Shown: positions 7,604 to 16,835 of the stretch, one piece after another
Position numbering within the stretch: the stretch's first letter is position 1
Layout of the letters: each line of letters opens with the position of its first letter
Source of the DNA: Saccharothrix sp. NRRL B-16314
GTDB taxonomy: Bacteria > Actinomycetota > Actinomycetes > Mycobacteriales > Pseudonocardiaceae
Reading direction: 5' to 3'
Assembly: GCF_000716595.1 (NCBI RefSeq)
Contig: NZ_JNXC01000006.1
Coordinates: 62,001 to 126,000, forward strand
DNA: 64,000 nucleotides
Notes under the pieces: generated by a model
The model's database searches: none
Seen by the model: only the letters and a program-made list of their open reading frames with translations
Told to the model about the DNA's origin: nothing
Program-made: the position numbers and the translations under genes

Positions 7604-7617
7604 TGTTAGCGATAACA
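7604..7617. promoter_or_regulatory. Palindromic operator TGTTAGCGATAACA
   Basis: Identical to the copy at 4952. It lies just upstream of the -35 of the endo-arabinanase gene, linking that gene to the exo-arabinofuranosidase in one regulon. Confidence 0.65.
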
Positions 7618-7625
7618 GACAATCC

Positions 7626-7672
7626 TTGCCCGCCTCGGGCGGACTGCGTTACGGTGCCTGGAAGCGCTCCCG
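7626..7672 (+). promoter_or_regulatory. Endo-arabinanase promoter with downstream GGAAGCGC operator
   Basis: TTGCCC (7626-7631) and TACGGT (7650-7655) are 18 bases apart. TGGAAGCGCTCCCG (7659-7672) follows the -10 and matches the left arm and core of the palindrome upstream of lacI at 15608. The gene thus appears to answer to two repressors. The leader from here to 7811 holds no other recognisable element. Confidence 0.45.
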
Positions 7673-7811
7673 GCCAAGGTGACCCCTCGGCAACACGGAC
7701 CGGAGGCGCCTCACGATTCCTGCTCGCAAGGAGGCGACGCACGAGTCCGTCTCCGTCCACTCCGGACACCCCTCGCCGCCGCACCCGATCCCCCGAGACA
7801 TCGAGGAAACC

Positions 7812-8780
7812 GTGGCTGCACTGAGGAAACGCGCCCTGACCCTGTTCGCCGCGCTCGCCATGACGGCCGTGTCCGTCACGGTCGCGCCGCAAGCGTCCGC
7901 CTACCCGGGCCCCGGCCTGGTGACCGGCGACATCAACGTGCACGACCCGAGCGTCGTCAAACGGCCCGGCGGCGGCTACCTCGTCGCGCACACCGGCGAC
8001 AACGTCGCGCTCAAGACCTCCACCGACCGGACCGCGTTCCGCAACGCCGGCGCGGTGTTCCCCAACGGCGCGTCCTGGACCACGACCTACACCGGCGGCA
8101 GCCGGAACCTGTGGGCGCCGGACCTGTCCTACCGCAACGGTCAGTACTACCTGTACTACTCCGCCTCGACGTTCGGCTCGAACCGGTCGGCGATCTTCCT
8201 GGCCACCAGCACCAGCGGCAACTCGGGCACGTGGACGAACCAGGGCCTGGTCGTCGAGTCCCGCACCTCGGACAACTTCAACGCCATCGACCCCGACCTC
8301 GTCGTGGACGACCAGGGCCGCTGGTGGCTGAGCTTCGGCTCGTTCTGGTCCGGGATCAAGATGGTCGCCCTGAACTCGTCGACGGGCAAGCGGTCCGACA
8401 CCACGATCCGGTCCATCGCCGGGCGCAACGGCGGCGCGATCGAAGCGCCGAACATCGTCAAGCGCGGCTCGTACTACTACCTGTTCGTCTCGTTCGACCT
8501 GTGCTGCCGCGGCGCTTCCAGCACGTACCGGGTGATGGTGGGCCGCTCCACCGACGTGACCGGGCCGTACCGCGACCGCAACGGCGTCGCCATGACGTCC
8601 GGCGGCGGCACGGAGATCCTGGCCGGGCAGGGCAGCATCCACGGCCCCGGCCACCAGGACGTGTTCGGCGACAGCGACAGCGACATCATCGTGTACCACT
8701 ACTACGCGGACAACGGCGCGTCCCGGCTGGGGATCAACCTGCTCGCCTTCGACTCGGCGGGCTGGCCCTACCTCCGATGA
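7812..8780 (+). CDS. Secreted endo-alpha-1,5-L-arabinanase, GH43
   Basis: A 322-residue exported enzyme. The Sec signal ends QASA at residue 30. GH43 landmarks: general-base Asp45 in VHDPS, LWAPDLSYRNGQYYLYYS, the pKa-modulating Asp in NAIDPDLV near 160, and the acid Glu in GAIEAPNIV near 216, then GQGSIHGPGH near the metal-site His. The length and single-domain layout are those of bacterial endo-arabinanases. GTG 7812 has GAGG five bases upstream. Inferred role: cutting linear arabinan outside the cell so that the exo-enzyme and the importer can use the products. Confidence 0.9.
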   Translation: MAALRKRALTLFAALAMTAVSVTVAPQASAYPGPGLVTGDINVHDPSVVKRPGGGYLVAHTGDNVALKTSTDRTAFRNAGAVFPNGASWTTTYTGGSRNLWAPDLSYRNGQYYLYYSASTFGSNRSAIFLATSTSGNSGTWTNQGLVVESRTSDNFNAIDPDLVVDDQGRWWLSFGSFWSGIKMVALNSSTGKRSDTTIRSIAGRNGGAIEAPNIVKRGSYYYLFVSFDLCCRGASSTYRVMVGRSTDVTGPYRDRNGVAMTSGGGTEILAGQGSIHGPGHQDVFGDSDSDIIVYHYYADNGASRLGINLLAFDSAGWPYLR

Positions 8781-8908
8781 CGACGATCCCGGTCCCCGCC
8801 CCAGGACACCGCGACCAGCGGTGGCCCGGGGGCGGCGGGCCGCGGACCGCACCCCTCACCGCACCCAAAGACCTCCGATCGGCCGCCGCGAGACTGCCGA
8901 AGTGGGCA

Positions 8909-8954
8909 TTGACGTTCGCGCAATGTGCTCGTAGCCTCCCGGAAAGCGCTTTCC
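8909..8954 (+). promoter_or_regulatory. Importer promoter with palindromic operator GGAAAGCGCTTTCC
   Basis: TTGACG (8909-8914), a 17-base spacer and TAGCCT (8932-8937) make a strong sigma-70-type promoter. The perfect 14-bp palindrome GGAAAGCGCTTTCC at 8941-8954 covers the expected start of transcription. This is the classical placement for a LacI-family repressor. Confidence 0.7.
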
Positions 8955-9005
8955 CCTTCGCATCGCGCGGCACGCTCCCAGCGGTCACAACCGGAGGAAT
9001 CTCGA

Positions 9006-10292
9006 ATGGGTGCACTGAAACGTTTCAAGGGCGTGGCGACCACAGTGGTCGCGATGCTTGCCGTCACCACGGCCGCTGCTTGCGGTGACGGCGGCAGCGG
9101 CAGCGGTGACGAGACGCAGGCCGGTCCCGCCACCCTGCGCTTCTCGTGGTGGGGGAACGCCGAGCGCGCCGAGCTGATGCAGAAGGCGATCGACCTCTTC
9201 CAGCAGAAGAACCCGGAAATCAAGGTCACGCCGAGCTTCCAGGAGTTCGAGGCGTACTGGCAGAAGATGGCCACCGAGACCGCCGGCGGCAACGCGCCCG
9301 ACGTGCTCCAGATGGACTTCGCCTACATCCGGGAGTACTCGGACCGCAAAGCTTTGTACGACCTGAAGAAGCAGGACGGCAAGAACCTCGAACTCGGGGA
9401 CCTGCTGCCCGGCCTCAAGGGCGCGGGCGAGATCGACGGCAAGCTGTACGGCGTGCCGGTCGGCGGCAACACCTGGGGCTACATCTACAACCCGGCGTTG
9501 TTCGCCCAGGCCGGCGTCGCCGAGCCGAAGGAAGGCTGGACCTGGGACGACTACCGCGAGGCCATGGCCACGATCATGGCGAAGACCGGCGTGCACGGCG
9601 GCGGCAACTACGTCGGCAGCTACTACAACCTGGAACTCCAGCTGCGCCAGGAGGGCGGCCTGCTCTACACGGAGGACGGCAAGCTCGGCTTCGACAAGGC
9701 CCGGCTGGCCAAGTTCTTCGGCGAGGGCAAGCAGCTGGTCGACTCGAAGTCGACGCTGCCGATCGAGAAGAGCGTGCAGATCAAGCCCGCGTTCGCGCTC
9801 GAAATGGACCTGATCGCCGGTGACCTCGGCTGGGACAACTTCATGGCCCGCTACGACAAGGGCGCCAAGGCCGAGCTGAAGCTCGGTCCGGTGCCGACCG
9901 ACAACGCGGGCACCAGCGGCCAGTACCTGAAGCCGTCCATGCTGCTCAGCGTGTCGCAGAAGAGCGAGCACCCGGCGGCGGCGGCCAAGCTGGTCTCGTT
10001 CATGGCGAACGACCCGGAGGTCGGCAAGCTGTTCGGCGCGAACCGCGGCCTCCCGCCGACGAACGCCCAGCGCTCCGCCGTTCAGCTGGACGGTGCGCTC
10101 GCCCTGGTGGCGGCGTACGAGGAAGACCTGAAGGACAAGTTCGGCAAGACGCCGCCCGCGCCGCCGAAGGGCGCCGGCACCTTGGAACAGGCGTTCATCC
10201 GGATCGCCGAAGAACTCCAGTACGGCCGCATCTCCGTGGACGAAGCCGTCGACCAGTTCTTCACCGAGGCTGAGGAAACCCTCGGGTCGTGA
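9006..10292 (+). CDS. Sugar ABC transporter substrate-binding lipoprotein
   Basis: A 428-residue extracellular binding protein. The lipoprotein signal ends TTAAACGDGG, with the acylated Cys at 26-27 and a Gly/Ser/Asp linker. The mature part follows the UgpB/MalE family (TLRFSWWGNAERAELMQKAIDLF, NAPDVLQMDFAYIREY, YGVPVGGNTWGYIYNPALF). ATG 9006 has GGAGG eight bases upstream. It is the first gene of a four-gene operon whose junctions overlap or nearly touch. Arabino-oligosaccharide uptake is inferred from the GH43 gene just upstream. No ATPase gene is present, so a shared MsiK-type ATPase elsewhere is likely. Confidence 0.9.
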   Translation: MGALKRFKGVATTVVAMLAVTTAAACGDGGSGSGDETQAGPATLRFSWWGNAERAELMQKAIDLFQQKNPEIKVTPSFQEFEAYWQKMATETAGGNAPDVLQMDFAYIREYSDRKALYDLKKQDGKNLELGDLLPGLKGAGEIDGKLYGVPVGGNTWGYIYNPALFAQAGVAEPKEGWTWDDYREAMATIMAKTGVHGGGNYVGSYYNLELQLRQEGGLLYTEDGKLGFDKARLAKFFGEGKQLVDSKSTLPIEKSVQIKPAFALEMDLIAGDLGWDNFMARYDKGAKAELKLGPVPTDNAGTSGQYLKPSMLLSVSQKSEHPAAAAKLVSFMANDPEVGKLFGANRGLPPTNAQRSAVQLDGALALVAAYEEDLKDKFGKTPPAPPKGAGTLEQAFIRIAEELQYGRISVDEAVDQFFTEAEETLGS

Positions 10293-11260
10293 GCAGGGCG
10301 ACGATCACGCCGGACCTCGACGACGGGGTTCGCACGACGGGGTCGACGGGTCCGCGCAAGCGGGCCCGTCTGCCCGGCGACGGCATGGCGGGCTACCTGT
10401 TCCTCTCCCCCTGGCTCATCGGGATCCTCCTGCTGACCCTCGGGCCGATGGTGACCTCGCTGTACCTGTCGTTCACCGACTACGACCTCTTCAACAGCCC
10501 GACGTGGATCGGCCTGGAGAACTACGAGAAGATGTTCTCCGATCCGCGCTGGCTCAGGTCGGTGCAGGTGACGGCGATCTACGTGGCGCTGGCGGTGCCG
10601 GTCAAGCTGGCCGCCGCGCTCGCGGTGGCGATGCTGCTCAACAGCAAGCGGCGCGGGCAGGGCTTCTACCGGGCGGCGTTCTACGGCCCGTCGCTGATCG
10701 GCGGCAGCGTCAGCGTCGCGATCGTGTGGAAGATGATGTTCAGCGACGACTCGGTGGTCGACAAGCTGCTGCTCGGGGTCGGTATCGACACCGGCGGCTG
10801 GGCGGGCAACCCCGACTACTCGGTGATGATGCTCGTGCTGCTGGCCGTGTGGCAGCTCGGCGCGCCGATGGTGATCTTCCTGGCGGGGCTCAAGCAGGTG
10901 CCGCGCGAGCTGTACGAGGCGGCCGAGGTCGACGGCGCGGGCCGGTGGCGGCAGTTCCGGTCGATCACCCTGCCGATGATCTCGTCGGTGGTGTTCTTCA
11001 ACCTGCTGCTGGAGACGATCAACTCGTTCCAGGTGTTCACGTCGGCGTACGTGGTCGGCGGGCCGAACGGGCAGCCGGCCGGCAGCACGCTGTTCTACAC
11101 CATCTACCTGTTCGACCGCGGCTTCGGCGACTACCGCATGGGGTACGCGTCCGCGATGGCGTGGATGCTGCTGCTCGGCGTGGGCCTGGTGACCGTGTTC
11201 CTGTTCCGCACCGCGCGCGGGTGGGTCTTCTACTCCGGTGACTCGGGGGACAAGCGATGA
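10289..11260 (+). CDS. Sugar ABC transporter permease (MalF/UgpA type)
   Basis: A 323-residue permease with six predicted membrane helices; the first follows a ~35-residue cytoplasmic leader. The EAA loop that contacts the ATPase is visible as YEAAEVDGAGRWRQFRSITLPMI. The GTG start overlaps the binding-protein stop by four bases (GTGA), giving translational coupling. Confidence 0.92.
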   Translation: MSRATITPDLDDGVRTTGSTGPRKRARLPGDGMAGYLFLSPWLIGILLLTLGPMVTSLYLSFTDYDLFNSPTWIGLENYEKMFSDPRWLRSVQVTAIYVALAVPVKLAAALAVAMLLNSKRRGQGFYRAAFYGPSLIGGSVSVAIVWKMMFSDDSVVDKLLLGVGIDTGGWAGNPDYSVMMLVLLAVWQLGAPMVIFLAGLKQVPRELYEAAEVDGAGRWRQFRSITLPMISSVVFFNLLLETINSFQVFTSAYVVGGPNGQPAGSTLFYTIYLFDRGFGDYRMGYASAMAWMLLLGVGLVTVFLFRTARGWVFYSGDSGDKR

Positions 11261-12129
11261 GGCGACGAGTGGCCACCTCCGACAAGGCGGGTGGGACCGC
11301 CAGGGTGCGCAGTGTGGTGTGGCACGTCGGCGTCCTGCTGCTGCTCGCGGTGGTGCTGTACCCGATCGTGTGGGTGCTGGCGGCGACGTTCAAGCCGTCC
11401 GAGGACATCGTCGGCAGCCTGCGACTGCTGCCGAGCGAGGTGACGACGGCGAACTACGACCGGGTGTTCGAGGGTGTCGTGGGCGTCGGCATCGGCCGGT
11501 TCTTCCTGAACTCGGCGGTGCTGGCGGTGCTGTCCGTCGTGGGCACGGTCGCGTCGTCGGCGTTGGCGGCCTACGCGTTCGGCCGGCTGCGCTTCCGCGG
11601 CCGGACGGTGATGTTCGGCATCATGATCAGCACGCTGCTGCTGCCGTTCCACGTGTTGATCATCCCGCAGTACATCGTGTTCCAGAACCTCGACCTGGTC
11701 GACACCTACGTGCCGCTGCTGGCGGGGAAGTTCCTGGCGTCGGAGGCGTTCTTCATCTTCCTGATCGTGCAGTTCATCCGGAACCTGCCGCGTGAGCTGG
11801 ACGAGTCGGCGAAGATCGACGGCGCGAACCACTGGCGGGTGTTCTGGGACATCATCCTGCCGCTGTGCCGGCCGGCGCTGATCACCACGGCGATCTTCAC
11901 GTTCATCTGGAGCTGGAACGACTTCTTCGGGCCGCTGATCTACCTCAGCACGCCGGACAAGTACCCGCTGCCGTTGGCGTTGCAGCTGTTCATCGACGAG
12001 ACGTCCGGCTCGGACTTCGGCGCGCTGATGGCCATGTCGATGCTGGCGCTGGTGCCGGTGATCCTGTTCTTCCTGTTCTTCCAGCGCTTCCTGGTGGAGG
12101 GTGTGTCGACGCAAGGGCTCAAGGGCTGA
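11257..12129 (+). CDS. Sugar ABC transporter permease (MalG/UgpE type)
   Basis: A 290-residue permease with six membrane helices, the EAA motif DESAKIDGANHWRVFWDIILPLCRP, and the typical family ending LVEGVSTQGLKG. ATG 11257 overlaps the upstream stop by four bases (ATGA). Confidence 0.92.
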   Translation: MRRRVATSDKAGGTARVRSVVWHVGVLLLLAVVLYPIVWVLAATFKPSEDIVGSLRLLPSEVTTANYDRVFEGVVGVGIGRFFLNSAVLAVLSVVGTVASSALAAYAFGRLRFRGRTVMFGIMISTLLLPFHVLIIPQYIVFQNLDLVDTYVPLLAGKFLASEAFFIFLIVQFIRNLPRELDESAKIDGANHWRVFWDIILPLCRPALITTAIFTFIWSWNDFFGPLIYLSTPDKYPLPLALQLFIDETSGSDFGALMAMSMLALVPVILFFLFFQRFLVEGVSTQGLKG

Positions 12130-12149
12130 GGAGTCGGAGGGGTGACGGG

Positions 12150-12716
12150 ATGAAGCGGTTCGCCTTGTTCGGGGAATGCCTGACCGCGGGTTTGCTGGTC
12201 CTGCTCGTGGCGCTGCCGGTGGTGACGTTGCTGCCGGCCCTGGCCGCCGGGTGCGCGCACATCAAGGCGCACGTCGACGGTGAGACCACGGCGGTGCGGG
12301 CGTTCTTCGAGCGGGTGCGGGCCGCGCTCCCCGGCAGTTGGCCGGTGTCGATCGGGGTGCTCGCGGGCTTCGCGGTGCTGGCGGTCGACGTGGTGTTCCT
12401 GCGGACGCGCGTCGCCGGCGGTGGGTTCGTGGCCGTCGTGTGCGTGGTCGCGGGGATCGGGCTCGCGGTGGTGGTCCTGCGCGCGGCGGCTGCCTGGTCG
12501 CCGGACGTGCGGTGGCCGGACCTGATGCGGGCGGCGTCGCGTCGCGCGGTCGCTGACCTGGGCGGGTCGCTGCTGCTCGTCATGTCGTTCGGCGTGCTGC
12601 TGATCGTGACCTGGCAGCTGCCTCCCCTGCTGCTGCCGATGGTCGGCTGCGTGCTGATGGCGTCCGTCGCGGTGGATCGCCGCCGGGCCGGACACCTTAC
12701 CGAAAAGGCCCGCTGA
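12150..12716 (+). CDS. Small membrane protein, YesL/DUF624-like
   Basis: A 188-residue protein with about four membrane segments. The opening FALFGECLTAGLLVLLVALPVVTLLPALAAGC resembles the first helix of YesL/DUF624 proteins, which commonly accompany sugar ABC importers. GGAGGGG upstream of ATG 12150 and the 20-base gap to malG-like make it the last gene of the operon. Its contribution to transport is unknown. Confidence 0.65.
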   Translation: MKRFALFGECLTAGLLVLLVALPVVTLLPALAAGCAHIKAHVDGETTAVRAFFERVRAALPGSWPVSIGVLAGFAVLAVDVVFLRTRVAGGGFVAVVCVVAGIGLAVVVLRAAAAWSPDVRWPDLMRAASRRAVADLGGSLLLVMSFGVLLIVTWQLPPLLLPMVGCVLMASVAVDRRRAGHLTEKAR

Positions 12717-12744
12717 CCTGGGGTTTTCCCAGTTCGGCGGGCCT
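12706..12744. terminator. Hairpin terminator between importer operon and argG
   Basis: AGGCCCGC (12706-12713) pairs with GCGGGCCT (12737-12744); the 23-nt loop contains a T run, and T/A-rich bases flank the stem. It separates convergent genes. Confidence 0.6.
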
Positions 12745-12759
12745 CTTCGAGCGGGTCTG

Positions 12760-14223
<1,464 letters not shown>

Positions 14224-14226
14224 TTA

Positions 14227-14240
14227 TGAATGACCATACA
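14227..14240. promoter_or_regulatory. Possible ARG box upstream of argG
   Basis: TGAATGACCATACA fits the ArgR half-site pattern TGAAT-N4-ATTCA with one mismatch, and it sits directly before argG. It is a short match and could be chance. Confidence 0.3.
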
Positions 14241-14254
14241 AACCGGGGCTCAGG

Positions 14255-14597
14255 TCACCGGTACGCCGGGTACACGGCCTGGCTCGGCGGCAGGTCCGGC
14301 CACCGGTGCCGGAGTGCGGCGATGGTCCGCTCGAACCAGGCGCGCAGACCGAAGGGCGCCCGACGCGGCCGAGGCGTCCACGGCCACCTGGAGGGTGTCG
14401 AGCAACTGCCCCCGCCGGGAGAAGCCCAGCGGGTGCGGGTCGTCGCGGGCCAGGAGCTTGGGCAGCCGCACGCCGTGCCGGGCGGACCACCCCTCGGTCA
14501 CGGGCGTGACGGACCGAACCGCCGCCGGCGCGCCCGACCGGTCGTCGAGGAGTGCGTCGAGGAGTTCGCCGACCCGTTCCGCGACGTCCGACCGCAC
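14255..14597 (-). pseudogene. Small hypothetical gene with an apparent +1 frameshift
   Basis: A GTG at 14597, five bases after the lacI stop, opens a frame with strong G/C third positions (VRSDVAERVGELLDALLDD...). Around 14354-14356 (CCC on the coding strand) the third-position bias moves to another frame, which continues FGLRAWFERTIAALRHRWPD and stops at 14255. Dropping one C gives a continuous ~113-residue protein. In the uninterrupted frame the tail to 14250 has poor codon use. The product is unrecognised. Either the gene is damaged or the sequence has an extra base. Confidence 0.55.
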
Positions 14598-14601
14598 GAG
14601 T

Positions 14602-15582
14602 TCAGGCGCTCTCGCGGAGGACCAGCGTGGACGGGTAGCGGGTGAGCGGTGCCGTGGTGCGGCGGTCCAGCACCGCCGTGGCGGCTCCGGCGGCGATGTC
14701 CTCGACGGGGTGGGTGGCGGTGGTCAGGCGGCTCAGGGCGGCGAACGCGATGTCGTCGAAGCCCGCGACCGCCACGTCCCCCGGCACGTCCACGCCCGCG
14801 CGGCGAAGGGCGGACAGGGCTCCGAGGGCGGACAGGTCGCCCAACGCGAACACGGCGTCGGTGTCCGGCCAGCGGGTCATGATCTCGGCCGCGGCGACCT
14901 CGCCCCGTGCGGCGGTGAAGTCGCCGGGCACCAGCCGGGGTGGCGCGCCCGCCTCGTCCACGACCCGGCGGTAGGCGGCGACGGCGCGCTCGGTGCACGG
15001 CAGCCACGGCGCCCCGGTGATCATGGCGACCCTGCGCCGGCCGCCGGCGAAGAGGTGTCCGACCACGCTCGCGGTGCCGGCGGCGTTGTCGACGTCGAAG
15101 GACGGCACGTCCCGTGAGCCGATGCCGATGGCCGCGATCCGGCCACGGGCGGATTTCGGCACCACGTCCAGCGCCGGTCTCGTCGGGTTGAGCAGGACGA
15201 TGCCGCCGATGCCCCGGTGCTCCGCCAGCCGCCCCAGTTCGGCCGGGTCGTGCAGCGGCAGCCAGTGCAGGGACACGCCGACCTCGTGCGCGGCGGCGAC
15301 TTCGGCGGTGGCGGTGACCACGCGGCCCACGTACGGGTCGTTCAGCACGTGCGCGGTCTGACCGCCGACCACGACGGCGATGCGCGTGCCGCTGCGGGTG
15401 GCCAAGGCGCGGGCGGCGGCGTGCGGGACGTAGTGCAGTTCGGCCGCGGCCGAGGCGACCCGGTGACGCGCAGCCTTCGACGCCGGTCCCCTGCCGCTGA
15501 GCACGCGCGACGCCGTCGCCACCGACACGCCGGCGAGCCGTGCCACGTCGTCCAGCGTCGCGTCGCGCTGCTTCCCCACCAC
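14602..15582 (-). CDS. LacI-family transcriptional repressor
   Basis: A 326-residue regulator. The HTH is at the N-terminus (ATLDDVARLAGVSVATASRVLSGRG), with the hinge helix region near AAARALATRSG. The periplasmic-binding-like core includes GIGGIVLLNP, VDNAAGTASVVGHLFAGGRRRVAMITG and DAVFALGDLSALGAL. The start is GTG 15582 or 15579; no strong ribosome-binding site is seen. It is divergent from an MFS transporter with a 16-bp palindrome between them, so autoregulation and control of the transporter are likely. Similar palindromes at 8941 and 7659 suggest it, or a close relative, also controls the importer and endo-arabinanase. Confidence 0.9.
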   Translation of the reverse strand: MVGKQRDATLDDVARLAGVSVATASRVLSGRGPASKAARHRVASAAAELHYVPHAAARALATRSGTRIAVVVGGQTAHVLNDPYVGRVVTATAEVAAAHEVGVSLHWLPLHDPAELGRLAEHRGIGGIVLLNPTRPALDVVPKSARGRIAAIGIGSRDVPSFDVDNAAGTASVVGHLFAGGRRRVAMITGAPWLPCTERAVAAYRRVVDEAGAPPRLVPGDFTAARGEVAAAEIMTRWPDTDAVFALGDLSALGALSALRRAGVDVPGDVAVAGFDDIAFAALSRLTTATHPVEDIAAGAATAVLDRRTTAPLTRYPSTLVLRESA

Positions 15583-15607
15583 AGCGCCGAGTGTGCCGGC
15601 TCTTGTG

Positions 15608-15623
15608 GTGGAAGCGCTTCCAC
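15608..15623. promoter_or_regulatory. 16-bp perfect palindrome GTGGAAGCGCTTCCAC (LacI operator)
   Basis: This classical LacI-family operator with central CG sits in the 78-base divergent space between lacI and the MFS gene. Confidence 0.75.
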
Positions 15624-15660
15624 GGGTGGGGTCGACTTGTCTTCGAGGAGAGGAACCCGC

Positions 15661-16833
15661 ATGTCGACCACCGAGGTGACGTCCGACCCGGCCGCCGTCC
15701 GCGGCACCACGATCGGGGTGGCCGTGGCGTTCGGGCTCAACGGCGTGGCGGTGGCGTCGTGGTTCGCCCGCGTCCCCGCCGCCCGGGACGCGCTGGGGCT
15801 CGGCGTGGGCGCGCTCGGGCTGCTGCTGCTCGCCATGTCGGCCGGCGCGACGTTGGCGATGCTCACGGCGGGCGAGGTGACGCACCGGCTAGGGCCGCGG
15901 CGGACGGTGGTCATGTCGACGACGGGAGTTTCGGCCGGGCTGGTGGTCGCGGGCGTCGCCATCGGCGCCTGGCCTTCGGCGGTGGCGACGGCGGTCGGGC
16001 TGTTCGTGCTCGGCTACGGGTCGGGCACCTGCAACGTGGCGATGAACGTGGAGGCGGCGGCGGTCGAGCGGGTCATCGGGCGGACGGTGATGCCCCGGTT
16101 CCACGCGATCTGGAGCCTCGGCACGGTGGCCGCCGCCGGGTTGACCGCGTCGGCGGCGTGGCTCGGGTTGCCGGTGACCGCGCACCTCGTGGGCGTCGCG
16201 GCGCTGGTGTCGGGCGGCACGCTCGTCGCCGCCCGTTCGTTCCGGTACGGCGGTGAGCCGGTCGGCGCGAAGAGCGGTGTGCTGGAGGCTTGGCGTGAGC
16301 CCCGCACGGTGCTGATCGGGTTGCTGGTGCTGGTGCTGGCGTTCACCGAGGGGACCGCGAACGACTGGGTGGCGGTGGCGTTCGTGGACGGCTACTCGTT
16401 CGGGCCGGCGGCGGGCGCGGTGGTGTTCGGCGTGTTCGTGGCGACGATGACGTTCGGCCGGGTCGTCGGCACCGTCGCGCTCGATCGCTGGGGCCGGGTC
16501 CCGGGGCTGACCGCCACCATGCTGCTGGCCATCGGCGGTGTGGCGATGGCGGTGCTGGGCGGCTCACCGGTGGTGGCGGTGGCCGGCGTGGCGTTGTGGG
16601 GCCTCGGCACGTCGCTGGGGTTCCCGGTGGGGATGAGCGCAGCCGCCGACGAGGAAGGTCGGGCGGCTGCGCGGGTGAGCGTGGTGGCGGTGATCGGGTA
16701 CACGGCGTTCCTGGCCGGACCTCCGGTCGTCGGGTTGCTCGGTGATCAGGTGGGTGTCCTGAGGGCGCTGCTGGTCGTGCCGCTGCTGCTGGTGCCGGCG
16801 CTCGCCCTCGTCCCGGTGCTCCGGCCGCGGTAG
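15661..16833 (+). CDS. MFS transporter (YbjJ/FucP-like)
   Basis: A 390-residue membrane protein with about 12 helices. The A-loop after the second helix reads GEVTHRLGPRRTVVMS, and the fourth-helix region has FVLGYGSGTCNVAMNVEAAAVE, a pattern common in the YbjJ/FucP-like branch. AGGAGAGG lies eight bases before ATG 15661. It is controlled from the shared LacI operator. A sugar or sugar-derivative substrate is likely; import or export cannot be decided. Confidence 0.85.
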   Translation: MSTTEVTSDPAAVRGTTIGVAVAFGLNGVAVASWFARVPAARDALGLGVGALGLLLLAMSAGATLAMLTAGEVTHRLGPRRTVVMSTTGVSAGLVVAGVAIGAWPSAVATAVGLFVLGYGSGTCNVAMNVEAAAVERVIGRTVMPRFHAIWSLGTVAAAGLTASAAWLGLPVTAHLVGVAALVSGGTLVAARSFRYGGEPVGAKSGVLEAWREPRTVLIGLLVLVLAFTEGTANDWVAVAFVDGYSFGPAAGAVVFGVFVATMTFGRVVGTVALDRWGRVPGLTATMLLAIGGVAMAVLGGSPVVAVAGVALWGLGTSLGFPVGMSAAADEEGRAAARVSVVAVIGYTAFLAGPPVVGLLGDQVGVLRALLVVPLLLVPALALVPVLRPR

Positions 16834-16835
16834 CG

